A stretch of 6,235 nt of DNA, from positions 1 through 6,235 of the forward strand of contig JAUMXP010000098.1 in assembly GCA_030529125.1 (NCBI GenBank). The letters run 5' to 3'. Both the position numbers and the translations under genes were made by a program. The DNA is from Eubacteriales bacterium (GTDB lineage: Bacteria; Bacillota; Clostridia; Oscillospirales; Acutalibacteraceae). Below the pieces are notes generated by a model. It worked only from the letters and a program-made list of their open reading frames with translations, had not been told where the DNA came from and searched no databases. This document shows, piece after piece, positions 6,226 to 6,235 of this stretch (positions within the stretch are counted from its first letter, which is position 1; each line of letters opens with the position of its first letter).

Positions 6226-6235
6226 GACCCGACGG

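Overview
The window looks like chromosomal DNA from a low-to-moderate G+C, Gram-positive gut anaerobe, most likely a Ruminococcus (for example the R. bromii group) or a close relative in the Oscillospiraceae. This rests on recognition of the protein families and is inference. The clues are a secreted amylase with a CBM26-type starch-binding module, a polyamine ABC operon whose binding protein is a lipoprotein, strong Shine-Dalgarno sites with GTG and TTG starts, and a very AT-rich intergenic region. No rRNA, tRNA, CRISPR array, insertion sequence or phage gene is visible.

Layout. (1) Positions 1-2343, minus strand: the first 781 codons of a large secreted alpha-amylase of the MalS-like type (GH13), followed by a beta domain, an Ig-like domain and the start of a CBM26-like starch-binding module. 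Its C-terminus lies outside the window. (2) Positions 2344-2837: an AT-rich divergent intergenic region. It carries the amylase ribosome-binding site, an 8-bp-arm inverted repeat in the amylase leader, a probable amylase -10 box, a second inverted repeat, and a perfect-consensus sigma-70 promoter for the pot operon. (3) Positions 2838-6225, plus strand: potA, potB and potC overlap or abut tightly, and potD follows after 19 bp. Together they encode a spermidine/putrescine importer: ATPase, two permeases and a lipoprotein receptor.

Three points stand out. First, potA starts at a TTG at 2838, not at the upstream ATG at 2724, because the consensus promoter lies between the two. Second, PotA has 472 residues, about 100 more than usual, and the excess looks like a second, diverged copy of its C-terminal TOBE regulatory domain. 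Third, potD stops at codon 127 with a TAA exactly where the family has the aromatic residue of a (Y/F)-D-P motif, and the D-P codons follow in the same frame. This suggests a nonsense mutation or a base error near the window edge.

Functionally the two transcription units are independent: extracellular starch breakdown on one side and polyamine uptake on the other. They share only the intergenic control region. I do not see a novel defence or mobile system here; the tandem-TOBE ATPase is the most unusual protein feature.
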